Part shown: positions 13,516-26,193 of the stretch, in pieces
Position numbering within the stretch: the first letter of the stretch is position 1
Layout: every line of letters starts with the position of its first letter
NCBI RefSeq assembly: GCF_047496725.1
Contig: NC_132981.1
Span: 9,846,501 to 9,910,500 of the forward strand
DNA from: Anoplolepis gracilipes
Lineage: Eukaryota; Arthropoda; Insecta; Hymenoptera; Formicidae
Reading direction: 5' to 3'
DNA: 64,000 bases
Notes under the pieces: model-generated
The model's database searches: none
What the model was told of the DNA's origin: nothing
What the model saw: only the letters and a program-made list of their open reading frames with translations
Translations under genes and position numbers: made by a program

Positions 13516-14085
13516 TAGGGTAAACTCGGGTAAGATGGCCATAGTTTTTTAAAATGCAAAAAATATACTTTTATTTTTGTTATTTTTTAATAATGTTTGA
13601 CATATTATCTTCCCTGAAGCTTAAATTACGTAATATTATCGAAATTAAAAGGAAAATATTTAATAGAAATTTTATATTATCAAAATAGTACAACATAAGC
13701 ATTGGCCATCTTACCCAACTTTTAAAGAAAAGATGGCCATAATATTTATAAAAAAATAGTGAAAACGAAAATAAAAATTATAGATCATATAACAATTTAC
13801 ATCTTTATAATATGTCTAACGTCGATTACGATAGCTTAACTGTAATTTATTCGACGTTATAACAGTTTTTAGTGGACAAGTGAAAAACTTTGCAGGTAGT
13901 TAAAAGCAAAAATATATGATATAAGATTCACAATATCGTTATTTCGAACAATGTATGCACATAAACTACTGTAAATATCGATTATCTTTGATAATGATTA
14001 AAAAGGCGCCCTATGTAGCGATTATTGAAAAAATTACAGCCTACGGCCATCTTTTCCGTATGGCCATCATATCCTAGTTTCCCTA
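13516..14085 (+). mobile_element. TA-flanked MITE, family 1, copy 1 (full length)
   Basis: A 566-bp element (13518-14083) lies between TA duplications (13516-13517 and 14084-14085). The left end is GGGTAAACTCGGGTAAGATG plus GCCATAG. The right end is the reverse complement of GGGAAACTAGGATATGATGG. Terminal repeats are about 27 bp. The interior is AT-rich and non-coding, and it contains a second GGCCATCTTACCC block near 13704-13716, so the terminal motif also occurs internally. The same interior is found at 17624-18093 (same orientation) and 36687-37241 (opposite). TA target duplications point to the Tc1/mariner superfamily. Confidence 0.88.
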
Positions 14086-15413
14086 CTTTTATAAGTAAAT
14101 AGAATTTTTATAAGTAGAGACGAATAAGAAAGTAGATAATATTAAAAGCGACACAAAGGAACAGACGTACTTGGCGAGTGGCATTCTTTCAAAGCGCCAC
14201 CGGTCAAAATTAAATTCCGGTTTCGATGTCAACATAACGAATACACAAGAATATATATGTCCCATTTCGTTCTCGGTAGGTTTCTACTACGGGGGCGGTA
14301 TATAAAACGTTTTTTTATTCACGCCTCGATAATCAACGAGGAATCTCCGCGCTTTCAAGTCCGCCACAAACGGAAATGACGGAACCCGAGGATTTCATCT
14401 CGCGTCACGTAGGCGTGATCCGATAGCCCTGGTGGTCGCGTAGCAATTAAGGAAAGAGGAGAGAAAAATATCGAATCGACCGTAGCTGCGAGTTATCAAT
14501 ATCCGACGACGCCAAGTTCGTTTAGTGACGCGAAAATAATTAAAGATACAATCGGCCTTACGCTTTTGACATGTGGAACGCGCAATTCTCTGCTGTAGAC
14601 ATTTTGAATACCGGTGCAAAACGGCAGTTGTGAAGGGTAAAACGATAATTATCGGTGGCGCCAAGCTTGCGCCAGTCAAGCCACCCGACACAGAAAACAT
14701 GTGTATAAATTTATACGCTATAAACCCCCGAGGCAACGCGGCGCGAAACACAGCAAAAGGGTGCGAGTGGGAGTGACGGGAAAATCTCGTCCTGTAATGG
14801 AAATTCAGTTGGGAAATCGGCCTTCAGGGCTCTCCATCCTCGCGAAAATTACGGAGACTCACACGCGCGACGTATGGTATATTCTACGTGAGAATTATCC
14901 GATTCTTATCAAAATTTATAAATAACAAAAACTCATGCTGGATCGTGACTGCTCAACTCTCACGATTAAACGATTATGTTAGTATTTTCCGATTAGACGC
15001 GTGTAATTTGTATTCACGTTAACGACTGAATACGTATGTATTATTAAAGCATTAGCACTAGGATTGGATACTCTTCGCTAACATTACCGATACTCCTCTC
15101 TCTTGACAATGCTTCCTTCTCTTCTTTCTTTCTCTTACGATCGTAAAATGCAATTGCCATTATATATTCTGTTTACATCGGTAAATACATTGCCCGCGGA
15201 TTCAGACACACCCCTTATAAACTCCTGGCTGAAACTTATTTTCTCGAACGAGCGATTGTTAATTTCACGAAATACGTATTATCTTGGTAACAAAAAATTA
15301 TTTGTTACATTACACGTACTGGAATACTGTAAAATGTGTCTCGTAAAATCTCTTATGCGCTTTCGCGCGTTACGAAAGACACAAGGGATTACGTAATCAT
15401 AATTTAGCGAATC
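14086..15413. other. Gene-free stretch
   Basis: No gene recognised. A TATATAAAA sequence at about 14299-14307 sits after a GGGGGCGG run. It could be a core promoter, but no transcript follows that I can see. The 118-codon minus frame at 14395-14751 has no family match. Confidence 0.5.
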
Positions 15414-15694
15414 GTTTTCCGCGAGGGGTTGGTCACTAACAGTTATAATGTACAAAAATTACCCTTTGATACGGATTACCCTTAAATTATACCTCCGATT
15501 ACTTAAGATTACCTAATAGTATCTCAAATTAAAAATAAATTTTGAAAAAGAAATTTTATTTTAAATTATTTTAACACTAAAGATTATTTAGATTTACCAA
15601 AAATAACCTTTGATTACCCAAAATTTTGCTGGGATTGCCACTGAATTACCTAGCCCTTGTACAAAAATTACCTCAGTGACCCCTCGGTTTTCCG
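15414..15694 (+). mobile_element. hAT-like non-autonomous element with ATTACC array
   Basis: A 265-bp core (15422-15686) is bounded by an exact 8-bp direct repeat, GTTTTCCG (15414-15421 and 15687-15694). Its ends are inverted: CGAGGGGTTGGTCACT on the left and AGTGACCCCTCG on the right, which pair once a 3-bp insertion is allowed. Inside, ATTACC occurs six times in one orientation (15458, 15475, 15508, 15613, 15645, 15667), with further one-base variants. A 15-bp direct repeat, TGTACAAAAATTACC, lies near each end (15449 and 15658). An 8-bp duplication is the hallmark of hAT elements, whose subterminal repeats bind the transposase. It has no coding capacity. Confidence 0.8.
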
Positions 15695-17623
15695 TAATCG
15701 GGATATCGCGGTGAACATTCGGGGAAGAGAGGACTTTGGTCAGCTGTATAGAACTGTTTTCCACGAGAATCAATCCGATTTAACGAACTACAAACAATGC
15801 CGGTATCGGTTCGCAGGAGCGGAACAAAAGCAAACGCCTTCGAGAACGTACAACACGCTCTATTCTCGACGAGCTTTTGTACCGTGATAATTAGAGAAGA
15901 ATTGCTTTGTCATTTTCGACGTGCGATAGGGCACTTAACGAGCTCGTTTGCAATCTGCGCACCGTCTGCTCCCCTGTGTACTCGGAGTTTAATTAGAACC
16001 TTACGTCTTCCCGAGAGGAAGACTCGCATCATTCTGCGACGTAATTATGTTTCACGCTGAGAAACAACGTGATTTGTGTTATTCCGATTTTTACTATTTT
16101 TCTTTTCCGCCTTTTTCTTCAAAAACAAAAAAAAAAAAAAAAAAAAAAAAAGACTGACCCTCGTTACGAAATATCTCTGTCTTGTTGGAAAAAACACGAA
16201 TTTTGGATCCTGATTTTTATATCATTTTATATCTCTTTCGTACCTACCCCGTGTCTTTTGTCGAATACAAAGCGAGCTGTTTTTTTTTCTTCTTAATGCA
16301 TAATTTACCATATTCTGTCGTTGCTGTTCCACGACGGTGTGCAAATAATACCGTTACCGGTACGCGTCCCGTATAGGCGTATCGTATATAACCGGTGTCA
16401 TTGCCTGAGGTGAAGTTTGTTTTAACGAACAAACGAACGAACAAACTTTTCCCTACAATTTTTCTTTTGCGTAGCCATTCTCGCATAAAATATTTCGAAG
16501 ATCTGATATCGACCCGTTGATGTTCGCCGCGCGACATTAGCAATTCGATACCGTTATAATAACGTATAAATAACTCTGTGTGTAACAATGTGGACAATTA
16601 CATTACGTTTAGCCGCGACGATACCCACGCGACGACGAAAAAATCCATCGCCGAGAGAAAGAGAGACCATAGTGGTATCGCGCGACTATTATTCGCGCAC
16701 TGATCATTACGAGTGGGAGAAATTATCGTAGACCGAGACTTAAAACTCTTCTCGCGGGAAGTTCTCGACAATCGAATCGTTTGTTTTGAAAAGCACGTGA
16801 GTCAGTGCAATTGAATTTCACAACAGAGAAGACAAAGGCTAATAAGTAAGGATAAATAATGTTTGCGTATAAGTTGGCATTGCTCAAGAGAGAGAAAGAG
16901 AAAGAGCTAATATTTTATAAACGTATCATAAAAACCGATGAGTTACTTGAACGCTTCGATCTTTTCTCTTTTTAATTGCCGCCTTTGCTCTCCGCGAAGA
17001 ATATAATATATTTTCCACAAGTGATCATTGAACATCGAATTGTATTAAAGAAAATATTCGTTAACAGCTGACTTTCTAATCTCGTTTTATTATACAACAA
17101 CCACGTGCAATAACATATACGCGTACAAATAGCACTTTCGCAAATAACAATAAATCTGTATATCAACCCACGGTATGCGCCATGCCGCCGTGTTTTATTA
17201 AACGATGGATTTAAATCCCCAAGAATTCAGATTGCGCGTGGAACGTAATCGCGAACTCGCGGAAAGGGAAATATGTATCTCATATATTACGTAGGTATTA
17301 TCATTGCACATATATGCTGGCGTCCGTTTTGTTTTGTTTTCTCGGCGATTGTTCTCTCTTTATCAAACGAAATGATTCGCCGCAGACTCACAAATTATCA
17401 TAACGACATTCCGAGGCTATCACCAATGCCGTTTGTGCGAGGAAAACGATGATAAGTAGTTTTAATTTTCAATAAAAAAAAAAAAAAAACATATGATCTT
17501 TGATTTTACGCCGACTCAATTTTTATGGGTAATCTAGGTTATTTTAATCAATATTACAGCAAAGTACAAAACGCATCTTATTAATAGTTTAAGCAAATGA
17601 TTGAAGACATCTTATCATAATAA
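15695..17623. other. Gene-free stretch with poly-A at 16127-16151
   Basis: Non-coding DNA with an A25 run at 16127-16151 and a second A-run near 17474-17489. An AACGAAC-type short repeat occurs near 16424-16445. Open frames here have no domain features. Confidence 0.55.
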
Positions 17624-18093
17624 TAGAGTAAACTCGGGTAAGATGATTAAAAGAAGAATATTTAATAGAAATTTTACATTATCAAAATAGTACAACATAA
17701 GCATTGGCCATCTTACCCGAACTTTTAAGGAAAAGATGACCATAATATTTATAAAAAAAATAGTGAAAACGAAAATAAAAATTATAGGTCATATAACAAT
17801 TTACATATCTTTATAATATGTCTAACGTCGATTGCGATAGCTTAACTGTCATTTATTCGATGTTATAACAGTTTTAAGTGGACAAGTGAAAAACTTTGCA
17901 GGTAGTCAAAAGCAAAAATATGATATAAGAAGATTCACAATATCATTATTTCGAATAATGTATGCACATAAAATACTATAAATATCGATTATCTTTGATA
18001 ATGATTAAAAAGGCGCCCTATGTAGCGATTATTGAAAAAATTACAGCCTATGGCCATCTTTTCCGTCTGGCCATCATACCCTAGTTTACCCTA
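17624..18093 (+). mobile_element. TA-flanked MITE, family 1, copy 2 (internal deletion)
   Basis: Same orientation as copy 1, between TA (17624-17625) and TA (18092-18093), with a 466-bp core. The left end reads GAGTAAACTCGGGTAAGATG, then jumps directly to sequence that lies about 120 bp inside copy 1. About 100 bp, including the GGCCATAG part of the left terminus, is missing. The right end, GGCCATCATACCCTAGTTTA, is better preserved than in copy 1. The rest matches copy 1 closely. Confidence 0.88.
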
Positions 18094-21000
18094 TTAGATT
18101 GAATTCTAGCATATCATACATGCGATGTAAATTATTGTATATTGTGTAAATTTCAATGATTAAAATTATCTTGGGTTATTAGCTCTCACATTATTTAAAT
18201 CAATAAAAAAGACAAAGTACTATTCTTCAATCGTGACCGTATTCCGCATTCAGATCCGCGCGCGACACGAAACGTGACGATGCCACGAGAGAAACGCGGG
18301 AAACCGTAACAAAATCGTGATGCAGCTTAATATAGACCGCACGATTATTGCGAAACTGTCGCAGTATCCGCGACCGCGGGCTCTGAAACCGCATATCGTT
18401 GAACGGGGAAGTATTTTACGTGCAAATGGAAATCATACGGTGCTGCGCACGCCAGAGATATCTCTCTTCCCGCGCGTCTTCCTCTTCTCACGATTCTGAC
18501 GATTTCCACCGCGTGTTATTAGGCAAAAAAAAAAAAAAAAAAAAGGAACTTGTGATAAAAGTAGAGAGAAAAGAAGCCGTCGCGCTTATGGGATACCAGA
18601 AACGATCCATTAAGCTCATTAAGACTTGAGCCGGGGTCGGTATAAAAGGTTTTCCGCGCGGTTTCCGTTTGACGGGCGTGGCATCTGTTCTCCATATAGG
18701 TGACCACACGTCCCACATCTTCGACACGATCTGCGTTTTCTCTCCCGGGGCCGCGAACGCGCGATAATCGAGCCGCGAGCTCGCCTACGTGTAACTGTAC
18801 ATTGTGGGTCATTGCTTGCGATAAGTAGCGCCCTGAATGTCCGATATTTTTGCCAGATGTTAATGGGCTGGTCTGCTCTCGAGTGTGGACACTGTGATCG
18901 CGCGACACATATACCGGAATGTATGTACGTGTATATGCAAAGATATATTTTCTTTATCGATTAGCCATGCCTATATCCGACACGTCGACATTGTAGAGAA
19001 GCGGTTACGGACGAAATTAAATTTGCATAAACGTCCACGGTCGCTCGACTCGCTCGCTACGGATTTATGCGCGTCTTCCGGGACGGAAATCGTGCGGTTG
19101 TGGAGGGCGGTTATACTCTCTTCTCGGAGAACTAAACTCACCTACTTCTGATGATTACGCATCATTTCACACGGAGATTTCGATCGCTTCATTGCCGATC
19201 TCTCATGCTCGATACAACGTATAAAGAAACGTTTCTCTTTAATGCTTTCCCGTTAATAACATTCTTTGACGAAGTCGACGTCGACTTCTCCTCTGAACTT
19301 AATGGAAAGAACATCATTATAGAGTTTATTTACTACCGGAAATTATTTCCTTACTGAATTAGACCGAAAGAATGTGAAGCAAAGAAACTTTGCTTTTCCA
19401 GTACTTTCAAGCAAATTTAACTCTCGAACCGTAAATTTAATAGAATTCTAAGATTATAGTAAATGATCGCTAATTAACAGACTTTTATTATAATTGTGAA
19501 GAAACGAGAAATAAATAAATAAAATCTTCAGAATTCTATTTTATTTATTTTACCTATCTATATTTCTATCTATATTCATTCAATTTTATTTTTTATTCTA
19601 TATTCTATATTCAATTAAAATATCTATTACACACAGTTTAACAAAAAAAAAAAAAAATTTTTTTCCGTAGTCTTTTTAATGCTGAATACGATTCCGTTAT
19701 CCAAATTACTTCATCAAATCAAATTTAAGAAATTTGCAGTTAAAATTACAAAAAAAAGTCTATTTTAGAATATATATTATAATTAACTGAATATTATAGA
19801 GATATGGAATATTTCTTTAAAGACGTTTCATTATAATCAAAATTGCGTATGCTATTAAAAATTGCAGAAAATGAAACGATTTAGATGAACTAAAGAATGA
19901 AAACTATTTGATAGATCTTTAATTTTCTATGTAATTCCCAACCTTATCCATAGATCCTATATTTAACTATAAATACCTTATCAACCAAAAACAAACTTCT
20001 TTTAGTCTTTTTTTTTTCTTGTCTGTTCGAAAAAATGGTTATTTTTGTTAATTATGTTATCTATAGATAAAGTGATAATGTTGAATCATCCGAAATATTT
20101 TTAGCAGATTAATATCTTTGTCAAAACTCGAGGGCAGGGCTCTTCTCGTTTCGTGATTAAAAGTTTCGATCAATCGCGACTACGTGCAAGGATGCACGTC
20201 AGCACGTCTAATCAGGCGACTTTTGCAGATCTCTTAGCGGTGTTTTAACGACATCAATGGCACAATAATACGCATCTATAGATAAATACAGTGAATTTTT
20301 ACGTTTCCGTGAGAGTGCTTCCGTTTTCGAGATAATCGCGACTAAAGACTCGTCGATCCTGTTTGTAGGTAATGTACAGTCAGCGGGAATCATCGCTTGC
20401 CATCCTCGTCGCACGTGTACGTTTTATCGTCTATTACTCGAATTAATCGCGATAAAGCAATTAACGGGATCGAAATTATCAACGTCGAGCGGTTATCGCA
20501 ACCGGAACGACGTACGCGTCCGAGAATCAAGATCGTGATTCTCGCTCGAATTATGCGTAAAAACTCGGTGAGCTGTTTCGTAATGATTACAGCTATCGGA
20601 TTTTATATACGGTAAGCAATTCGGTTAAATTGTAGATAAAACAGTTCCACGAATGCGATTAGCGGTATAATTCAAAGATAATGTATAGTAAACATAAGCA
20701 ATGCCGCAATAAATAAATCCTTTGATGTCATAATAAATGCTGGAACAGCTGTTTTTTATCGCGCATTTGAATGTTTTCCATCAGTTCTTACCTTCGTACG
20801 AGATGTGTCGAAAATCCTCCGTGGCTCGAGCGACAGCGACGCAGATCTGCAGCGTCACTATGAATACGATCCATCGCTCCATATTTGCTCTGCGATTAGC
20901 TCCGCTCCTGCAACATGAGGAAAATCGATTTTTTATTCATAGTCGTGCCCTTTCATAGGTTAGATAACATAGAGCCGGAACCGATTATCGAGTGATTGTA

Positions 21001-21774
21001 ATTGGGACACGAAGCGATGGCATCTCGGTAACACGCGCTTTATCAGGATCGATGAGAAAGCCTGACTAATGGTGGAAAAAAGGCAAAGTAAGCAGGAAAA
21101 AAAAGATAGGAAGAAAATGGACGGAAATGTAGAGAGAGAGAGAAAGAGAGTAGCAGACTCTTCGTCTTCGTTCATTTCCTTGACATATGCGCACTCGTAC
21201 AGCATCCAATGAACGGCCTTGAACATTTTCCACGAACCGGCAGACACGTTGCAATTAATTAAGCGGAGATTAACCGCGCGGTTACCGATGGTGCGATTAA
21301 GATCGATCGACTGTTTCGAGCAATCCACGATTCCGCTAACAACGATTGCATTACTGGCACCATCGTAGAATCGTATATATACCGTCACGTAATGTTCGCC
21401 AATTAAGCCACCGACGATTCGTTCAATGGAAGGAGCTTCGAGATCATTTTCATCTCGTTTACCGTTAACGCGAATCGTATCGCGCGACGATTAAGTCCGC
21501 GGATCGTGCAAGGCGATTAAATTTTGCCGCGTGTTTTGTGGCGACTTAAAAGATTGCGCCCGAGTTAATGAAATCAAATAAATTCGAGGAACTAAATCAG
21601 CTAGAAAGTTGTAACAGAAAACTCTGTCCGAATGCGCGAAAACGTGCGAAAAAAATTGCGTGAAAGTTTTAAGCTATTAAATTAATTCACCTCAAGATTA
21701 ATTGACAAATGTGCTCGCTAAAAGTCATCATATACATATTTATAAGATAATAACAATAAATTTCTTTATAATTA

Positions 21775-21811
<37 letters not shown>

Positions 21812-22429
21812 GTTGAAATTCTTTTCTCTCGTCGGATTGGAAATTACTTTCGACAGTAAAATATCTAAGCGAAAGAAACCTTAATCGACGACATAAGCGT
21901 GGTGTATTCGAAAATGCGAAAAGTAGGCCTCCCCGGATATACATCCAATTATCACGGATTGACTATTTAAAGACTGGTTGAGTTAGCGCGTCAGAAAAGA
22001 CGACTTTTTCTTCTTATGATATACCATTACGTTGAATAATTACCGGATCGTCTTGGGATCGATCAAAAATTGCGACCGGACACACCGGGTGGGATCACCC
22101 TCTCGATGGCCGGTGATTAATTATGCGACTCGAGCCACTCAAATCGATAATGACGCTTCTGTTCCGTCAATTAACGTCCACCTTTGTTAGCTGCTCCATT
22201 CGAATCGCACAAAAAAAACTTGTCATTTTCTATCTGGCGAACATGCGAAAGATACTTATGCGGAAGCGCACCATGACAAGAAATAGATAGCATCGATAAA
22301 TAAAGGTGTCACAATAATTCGTGGAACAGTATATTACTCGTACGCGTGTTATTTTCATTGTGTATAGCTACATATATCTAAATAAAAATATTTTCCGCAA
22401 TTTTATTTATATATAATTTCATTTATATA
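18094..22429. other. Gene-free stretch; CpG-rich patch at 18.6-18.9 kb
   Basis: No gene recognised. It includes poly-A at 18525-18544 and (TC)n at 21778-21808, with a very AT-rich section at 19.4-20.1 kb. A CpG-rich segment at about 18600-18900 carries a TATAAAAG box (separate entry). The 142-codon minus frame 20960-21388 contains a hydrophobic, F/S-rich run read through a GA-rich tract, and I do not accept it as a gene. Confidence 0.5.
18641..18648 (+). promoter_or_regulatory. Possible TATA box (TATAAAAG)
   Basis: TATAAAAG follows a GC-rich stretch (GAGCCGGGGTCGG) and is followed by CpG-rich sequence, the arrangement of a TATA-type core promoter. No clear initiator and no protein frame of note follow, and a chance match is quite possible in 64 kb. 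Confidence 0.2.
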
Positions 22430-22761
22430 TACACGGTAAAAAACATTTTGTACTTTTGTTGAAATTTTTATGTTAAATTTTTAACATACTCCTATGTTAC
22501 TATAACATACTGTCGTTATGTTATTTTAACTTTTTTGCATTGAGTTAATATTCACCGTTTAACTCTTTTCAAGAGTTAAAACAAATAACACAATTAACAA
22601 GTAAATCTTGCACTAATTCACATTTTTGTGTTAATTTTTTACATATTATTTGTGTTATTTGTTTACATATTTGCCTTCTGTTAAATTAACATTAAAATTA
22701 GAGTGGATAAATTGGGACACGAGAAATGTGTCAAATTTAACGCAAAATTTGTTACCGTGTA
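22430..22761. mobile_element. TA-flanked MITE, family 2
   Basis: A 328-bp core (22432-22759) starts CACGGTAAAAAACATTTTG and ends with CAAAATTTGTTACCGTG. These are inverted copies of about 18 bp with few mismatches. TA flanks both ends (22430-22431 and 22760-22761). The interior is AT-rich, with repeated TTAACAT / ATGTTA palindromic words and no open frame. TA duplication suggests Tc1/mariner mobilisation. Confidence 0.75.
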
Positions 22762-23458
22762 AGAGTATGAACGTCAGGAGTTTACAAGAAAATAAACCAT
22801 GATAAAAGTTTCTTAAAAAAAAAAGAGAGTAATATAATTATTAATAACCTTAAAGTTTCACGGGCGATTCTATTCGTCCTGTTTCGCAGGACGACGAGAG
22901 CGTAAAAACGGCCCCGGATTATCCGATAATTCGGCCGATCTCTCTCCTTTTACAACGCTGTTACAACGGTCAGTTGCGATTATCGCGTCCCAATTCGTTC
23001 CAGGCCTGGCGGCGAGAAGAGGAGGAAGAAAAAGGTGCAGGCGGGCGAATATATATATATATATATATACGTGAGCATTCACACCCCGGCAGCGATCGGA
23101 ACGACCTTAATGCACGCGAGGCTCCCGAGGAATGCAGATGCGCGTACACATCGTGAGATGATTTATTCGTCTTGACGTCGGTCGTGAGATCCAACTGCGA
23201 GACGCAAAAGCGAATATTCGATGGCGAAAGCTCTCCTTCTCTCTCCTGCGTGTAGCTACGTCTGTTGTGTATACGTCACGCGTCGATATTCATAAATATC
23301 ACAGCGGGGCCGCGCGCGATTCTGACAGATTGACCTTACGTCTTATCTCCCCCGTGACGTTATTACCCGCTCGATCGAAAGATTATCTAATAGGCAGGCC
23401 ACTTACGTAGAGTTTTAAAACTCTTCTTGTATAAAATATATATATATATGTCGTTAGT

Positions 23459-23612
23459 GAGCTCTTTTTATTGATATCACGTGACAAATAGAGTATTAAT
23501 GCGATTCTGATAGATGGGAATTATTATTTAAGTATCGTCAGACAGCTCTCTCTCTATTGATACCACGACAAATAGAATATTAATGCAATACTGATAGACG
23601 GGAATTATTTCC
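23459..23612 (+). repeat. Tandem duplication, unit about 85 bp, two copies
   Basis: The block with GCTCT, ATTGAT, CACG, GACAAATAGA, TATTAATGC, CTGATAGA and GGGAATTATT occurs at about 23461-23525 and again at 23545-23611. The shift is 84-86 bp, with about a dozen differences. It is non-coding. Confidence 0.75.
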
Positions 23613-24216
23613 ATGACCATGTTATAACAAATTTATATTTATTGTTAGATCGATCGCACGATATTTCATGTTTCACGATGGAATATGTTTAGCGAATTCT
23701 TGCAAATTCGAGCGAACGTCGATGGCCATAAATGTAGATTTGTATTATAAGTTATCGAATGTGCATCTGAGAATTTATCGCATTCACGTGATGATGAATG
23801 AATCTACAAAATATCTAAGGGATAGATATGATTATTTTCGAAATGACGTTTACATACGCGAATAAGAAATATCAGCTAATTAAACTGATAAATGTATGTA
23901 GTCTGTGTACACGCGCGAATGATAATTTGTTAGATTATATAAGTTCAACGCTTCACAGATGCTAATGTCAAGTGGAAATCGTGTTCTTGTAGATCTATCA
24001 TATGAACCGGTGCCAGATACAAAGTAAAAATACACCCTATTTATGTATATCGATGTGATTTATCCGCCACAGAATGCGATTTATTATTTCAAAATTCTCT
24101 CCTCTTTTCTAAGGATAAGATAGTACTTCGCTTAAAAGAAGAATATTTATTCATTAAAAATAGATTAATATCTTGTAGTATTCGTTTATTTGCAAATCAA
24201 ATTTATTTCTTTATAT

Positions 24217-24221
<5 letters not shown>

Positions 24222-24289
<68 letters not shown>
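24222..24289. repeat. (TC)34 microsatellite
   Basis: Uninterrupted TC dinucleotides over 68 bp, the longest perfect dinucleotide tract in the window. Likely to be length-polymorphic. Confidence 0.95.
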
Positions 24290-24295
<6 letters not shown>

Positions 24296-24994
24296 TATTT
24301 ATATTTTATATCATCTTATCCTCAGAACAGAGATCAAATGATGACACGTGAAGAGTTAATTTCTAATCTTTATTGATATCCATTCGAGATTCATAAACCA
24401 TCCATGACTGAATATCGCTACAGATTAATAACGAGCTTTAAAACTGCGTCATTTCGAATCTCCTGAAATTTTCAATGTAATAATAGACATTTTCTATTCC
24501 TAGAACGTAATCGCGCGTAAATTCGATTAGAGCAATCACTGTATTCTTTGTTCCCGCAATCTAATCGCGTCTTCGTTTTCGCTATCGCTAGCCGTGCCAT
24601 AATCATTTCTTTATCGTTTGTTTACCAGACCACGTGTCAATGTATATGAATTCCCCGACTATCCTCTCCGTATTCTTCGTATCTGACAACACGCATTACG
24701 AACCCACCCGTTATTTCCTTCGACTGTATCGCTCTCGCATCTTCGAGTAGCAGAGTAACACGTCCATTTATCCATCCGCATTTCTATTCGCCTATCTAAA
24801 GAATGCCGTTGCGCACGACGTTTACTTTACTCTCGTCGCAACGCGAACATTTATGACTACGCTATTAGTCTTTATACCTGGCATCCCGCGCAACGAGATC
24901 TATTGCTATTTTGTATTCGAAATCGTTCGACTGCACTATCTATGCAACGTAACCTATTTATGCGTATGCACGTGTATAATGTATGCATATACGT

Positions 24995-25022
<28 letters not shown>
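24995..25022. repeat. Poly-A tract, 28 A
   Basis: A pure A run after a TATGCATATACGT segment. No target-site duplication or retroposed body recognised. Confidence 0.9.
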
Positions 25023-25025
<3 letters not shown>

Positions 25026-25872
25026 GTATGTATTTCGTGGGTTATATTTTACCCCTAAGACCAAGTATAAAAGATGCGTTATCGAGCGAGGTAAACTCGT
25101 AAAATTTTATGTCTGGTATGTGGCCCACACAGAACGACGAAAGCCGATATTCCGTGAGTACACGAGATAACACAATGGACCGATCGGTATAAACCATTCG
25201 GCAGAGTAGAGCGTGCAAACGAGTTTCAACGGGATGCCGCCTCTCGTGTCATGCGAACATCGTTCACCGTTTTACGTATGACCTCCGGGTTCTGTTAAAA
25301 AATATACAGGATGTCTCCGGTCATAACTATCCTTAAGTCTTAAAGGTTGTCACTGTTACGTCACGTACGAGTAAGATTCGCTGCATATTTATTTTTCAAT
25401 TAATTTTCTCAAAGCACTTTCTAAATAAATGTTGTCGAGTTTTCTTCAATCGCCAAGTATATTCCAAGTGTTGAAAATTTAATCCTTCCCTAGTGGTCCT
25501 TCACAAGATTATTATTTCAATGTTGAGCAGGCATTTTCCTTTTATGAAGAACATATAATTTTATCATTGCAATTTGTTCTTTCTTACCTCCTATATTTAT
25601 GTAAATTATATTATAGTGAAGTAAGAGAGAAAGCATATAATATTCATGGATAATATTTTAAAGATTTTAAGGATAGTTTGCATAAAAAATGGTAATGTAT
25701 TATTTTTTAACATAAACCAGTGGCTTTAAATCGATACTTGATAACTGTATATTCAGTGAAAATAACTACGATATCTTTGTATAACATCACCGTCCTAATC
25801 GCACCAAAATAATTCATCGTGACTATTTAACTATAATTATTTTCCATTCACGAACACTCGCATCACATTTGT

Positions 25873-26193
25873 TCAAACAAACGCTCTATTCGCTTGCGTG
25901 AGAGCTAGGAGAAAATGCAGTTGGTCATAGACACCTTGTGTACGGTGATCCAGGTGTATAATACGACGGACACGAACGCAGACTGCGACGCGAGTGGTCG
26001 TCGTGGACCACGAGGTACAGACCGCACCGGACGACAACGAACGGTAGAGACTTGCAAGGTCGACGACCTCGCCTACGACTTGGTGATACTCTAGCAGCTG
26101 GTCCTGTACACCAGGATCAAGACTAACTGATCCGGGACTGACGTTGCAAAAACGATCGCGATTGTGCCGCGAATGATCGATTTATCCTCTCCG
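25873..26193 (-). other. GC-rich island with a 106-codon open frame lacking ATG
   Basis: An abrupt GC-rich block in AT-rich surroundings. The minus strand is open from a TAA just above 26193 to the TGA at 25873-25875. The frame has no ATG and begins in the middle of sequence, as an internal or terminal exon would. The plus strand also has a frame, ATG at 25915 to TAG at 26092-26094 (59 residues, cysteine- and arginine-rich). A near-perfect 12-bp inverted repeat frames the block: GATCCAGGTGTA at 25947 and TACACCAGGATC at 26107. I recognise no protein family in either reading. It could be an exon, a decayed element or simply a GC-rich segment. Confidence 0.25.

Larger units (their letters stand above)
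22762..25872. other. Gene-free stretch with several microsatellites
   Basis: It holds (AT)n at 23049-23069, an ~85-bp tandem duplication at 23459-23612, (TC)34 at 24222-24289 and A28 at 24995-25022. The patch at 22880-23340 is CpG-rich and yields overlapping short frames. A TATACAGGATGTC sequence at about 25308-25320 resembles ends of dispersed insect repeats, but no second end was found. Confidence 0.55.

Noticed and set aside
20960..21388. 142-codon minus-strand ORF with a hydrophobic segment
   Set aside because: The hydrophobic run comes from translating a purine-rich tract on the opposite strand, not from a convincing membrane protein.
25308..25330. TATACAGGATGTCTCC as a transposon terminus
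   Set aside because: No matching second end or duplication within several kb.
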